Source: Mucilaginibacter roseus
GTDB lineage: Bacteria; Bacteroidota; Bacteroidia; Sphingobacteriales; Sphingobacteriaceae
Assembly: GCF_021215455.1 (NCBI RefSeq)
Contig: NZ_JAJPWV010000003.1
Location: forward strand, 806,001-870,000
Direction of reading: 5' to 3'
Length of the DNA stretch: 64,000 nucleotides
The notes under the pieces are model-generated. The model was given only the letters and a program-made list of their open reading frames with translations, had not been told where the DNA came from and ran no database searches. The position numbers and the translations under genes are program-made. Numbering within the stretch: position 1 is the first letter of the stretch; each line of letters opens with the position of its first letter. Of this stretch, positions 61,990-64,000 are shown in pieces.

Positions 61990-64000
61990 TTAGCCTTTCA
62001 CGCGGATCATCATTACCCCATGTGGTGCAAGTTTGTACGTCAGGCCTGCAGTAGCTTTACCCAAATCCTTTTGGCGCCAAACATCGCGCACCTGCGCTGA
62101 TGGGCTCAGTCCGATCTCGGATGGTTTTACACTGATGGTACGGTATTTTTTACTCAGGTTAAAAAAGCCAACTGCTTTGCTGCCATCGGCCAGTTCTTTA
62201 ACATACACCTCGTAATCATCCTTAGCCAAAACACGGCGGGCCTGTTTGCCCAGCACATCCTGGTTAACGGCAATCACCTCATCATTGGTGAGCAGGTTGA
62301 GGGTGAAGTCGTCCATCTGGCTTATGTCGCAGCCAATAAGCAAGGGAGAAGCAAGCAGGCTCCACAGGCTGATGTGGGTATATTGCTCATCAGGTGTTAA
62401 CCGGGTGTTGCGTAAGTTGCCGCTCCAGCCCACCTTGCCTACAATTAGCATATCCGGATCATTCCAGCGGCCGGGCTTAGCATATTCAGATATTTTATAC
62501 TGACGAAAGCCGATTTCATGTAAACTTTCCCAGGTGTCGGTGATATCGCCGGTGGTACGCCAGCTATTGGCATCAACCTCCGGTCCCCATTTCCAAACGT
62601 CCTTCATGCCATACTGGCAAAGGCTGTAATAAATATCACGAGGCTGCGCGCGCAAGGCCTTTTGCATCACGCGGTATGGTTTCATAAAGGTTTCGAGCGA
62701 GGTATCATTACCGGCTACTTCGCTGTACGAGCACCAATCGTGTTTCAGATAATCAACGCCCCATTTATTATAAGTTTCGGCATCCTGCAACTCATGGCCG
62801 AGCGAGCCCAGGTATCCGCCGCAGGTAAGCCTCCCCGGCGATGAGTAAATGCCGAATTTTAAACCATGACTATGCAGCCAGTCGCCCAAGGCTTTCATAT
62901 CCGGAAATTTTTCGTTGGTAACAATAGTACCATCGGCAGCGCGGGCGGGCGCCTCCCAGGCATCGTCCACGTTAATGTAGGTCCAGCCATGGTCAATCAA
63001 ACCTTTATCGATCAATGCCTGTGCCGAGCTTTTTACCTTGTCGGCCGTTACTGACAGGCCCCAGCAGTTCCAGCTGTTCCAGCCCATAGCGGGTGTGAGA
63101 GCCAGCAGATCGCCAACCTTAATAGTAAGGGTACGGCTGGCGGTGCCTAATGAGTTTTTAACACTGATCTTTACCGGGTAATCGCCGGCTTTTGCTACTG
63201 ACCCGGTGATGATACCGGTAGCAGCATCCAGCTTTAAACCTTCGGGCAGCTGCGCGGCCGAATAGCTTAACGGCTTTTTACCTGTTGCGGCTATCTTATA
63301 AATCAACGGAGAATTTGGCCTTACCCCGGTTGCCTGTGCGCCGTTTATGCGAGGCGTAGCAGGCGCTTTGGGGGTTAATATGTAGGGTGGCTGCTCAGTA
63401 GCGGTAATGCTTTTGCCAGTTTTTTGCTCTGTAAATTTGTAGGTAAGGGTAATGCCGGGTTTACCTGCAATTTCAACAGGAATATCAACATAATCTTTTG
63501 GTGATTCGCTTTTAGGTGCAAAGCCAACGCCCTGTTCCTTTGAGTATAAGTTTTTCCCGGTCTCTTCGTCCTTTGCGGTGATGGTAAAGAGGCCTTTGAT
63601 GCCTTCCTTATTTTTATTGATCAGCTTTATGCTTTTTTTTACCTTCCCATCAATAAATGTAAAGCTGTTGTTTGTGTTGATGGCAATGTTGTCGATATAA
63701 TCCAACATGGCGAGATATGGAGCGCCATTACCTAAGCCGCCGTCGCCATCACCGTCATATACCTTTATGGCGATGATGTTCTCCTTATCCCAGTTTACGG
63801 TAATATCTTTTAAGGCAAGGCGATATACCCGTTCTTTAAAATAAGCGGTTGAGTAGCCGCCCTGTTCTTCAGGGAAGCGACCGGTTTGGCCGACCTTTTT
63901 ACCGTTGAAAAATACCTCGTCGCAATCGTCAATGTATGCCAGGTTAAGCAGCAATGAATCTTTGAGCGCTGATTGGGTTTTTAATGAAGATGGAATATTT
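61990..64000 (-). CDS. GH27 alpha-galactosidase-like glycoside hydrolase, N-terminus cut by window edge
   Basis: The frame is open to the right edge, so the 5' end is outside; about 669 residues are visible. In order: a galactose-binding-like beta domain with YIDDCDEVFFNGKKVGQTGRF; a beta region; a He_PIG putative Ig domain (PLSYSAAQLPEGLKLDAATGIITGS); then the GH27 TIM barrel from LTPAMGWNSWNCWG. The nucleophile Asp is in VDYLKHDWCSY, and the acid/base Asp is expected in SWRTTGDITDTW. A C-terminal beta domain with NLSKKYRTISV follows. GH27 removes terminal alpha-galactose (or beta-arabinopyranose). Probably exported; the signal peptide is not visible. Confidence 0.92.
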   Translation of the reverse strand, partial: NIPSSLKTQSALKDSLLLNLAYIDDCDEVFFNGKKVGQTGRFPEEQGGYSTAYFKERVYRLALKDITVNWDKENIIAIKVYDGDGDGGLGNGAPYLAMLDYIDNIAINTNNSFTFIDGKVKKSIKLINKNKEGIKGLFTITAKDEETGKNLYSKEQGVGFAPKSESPKDYVDIPVEIAGKPGITLTYKFTEQKTGKSITATEQPPYILTPKAPATPRINGAQATGVRPNSPLIYKIAATGKKPLSYSAAQLPEGLKLDAATGIITGSVAKAGDYPVKISVKNSLGTASRTLTIKVGDLLALTPAMGWNSWNCWGLSVTADKVKSSAQALIDKGLIDHGWTYINVDDAWEAPARAADGTIVTNEKFPDMKALGDWLHSHGLKFGIYSSPGRLTCGGYLGSLGHELQDAETYNKWGVDYLKHDWCSYSEVAGNDTSLETFMKPYRVMQKALRAQPRDIYYSLCQYGMKDVWKWGPEVDANSWRTTGDITDTWESLHEIGFRQYKISEYAKPGRWNDPDMLIVGKVGWSGNLRNTRLTPDEQYTHISLWSLLASPLLIGCDISQMDDFTLNLLTNDEVIAVNQDVLGKQARRVLAKDDYEVYVKELADGSKAVGFFNLSKKYRTISVKPSEIGLSPSAQVRDVWRQKDLGKATAGLTYKLAPHGVMMIRVKG

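Noticed and set aside
1..64000. Search for CRISPR arrays, insertion sequences, phage genes, restriction or known defence genes
   Set aside because: No regularly spaced repeats, transposase, integrase, capsid, Cas or restriction-modification motifs were seen in any frame.

Overview
The window is a chromosomal segment of a Bacteroidota bacterium, most likely a Sphingobacteriaceae member of the Mucilaginibacter/Pedobacter kind. The evidence is two SusC/SusD outer-membrane uptake loci, an ECF sigma/FecR pair next to a SusC with an N-terminal STN domain, DUF4175, BT_3987-like and PspC/PadR modules, lipoproteins with Bacteroidota-type lipoboxes, and promoter elements close to TTTG-N20-TAnnTTTG. No phage, insertion sequence or CRISPR array was seen. 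The genus is inferred from protein character only.

Left part (1-23192), mostly housekeeping. nadA-thiL and a cut secreted protein run leftward. nadB runs rightward from an AT-rich spacer, followed by tRNA-Gly(CCC) on the opposite strand. Then come a gamma-carbonic-anhydrase-like protein, an Ig-like lipoprotein, mnmG, an Uup-type ABC-F ATPase, an NAD(P)-binding protein, a pirin and an MlaE-MlaF-MlaD lipid-transport operon. Next are a DoxX-like protein, a glutathione peroxidase, a DUF4175/RsbW-like/YbeY operon, and a two-component system with a macrodomain protein. Two parS-type palindromes flank the 5' end of mnmG. They suggest a centromere region near the replication origin, and one of them has created a false N-terminal extension of MnmG.

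Middle part (23193-34690). An alpha/beta hydrolase; a TonB receptor next to a His-rich small protein (possible metal uptake); a compact four-gene operon (conserved hypothetical, cyclophilin, GNAT, exonuclease III); a run of four unrelated palindromic repeats; a second beta-barrel receptor; and a PadR-PspC-small protein module with an apparent autoregulatory operator.

Right part (34690-64000). A SusC/SusD/BT_3987-like locus without any enzyme; DoxX; LD-carboxypeptidase; metG; tRNA-Arg(CCT); a phosphodiesterase. Then a compact polysaccharide utilisation locus: ECF sigma, FecR, STN-SusC, SusD, SusE-like and a GH76 endo-alpha-1,6-mannanase, pointing to alpha-mannan. Its receptor genes are bracketed by two intercistronic hairpins. 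The window ends with an ATP-grasp enzyme, an S41 protease, a Cys/Met-metabolism PLP enzyme with an amino-acid permease, a phosphotransferase whose start codon is buried in a 19-bp RNA stem, and a GH27 alpha-galactosidase cut by the right edge.

Several starts given here are downstream of the longest possible frame, because the upstream codons are TTG/GTG, lie inside a terminator or parS site, or overlap a neighbouring gene. No wholly novel system was proven. The best leads are the paired parS sites, the repeat cluster, the start-occluding hairpin and the hairpin-bracketed mannan locus.
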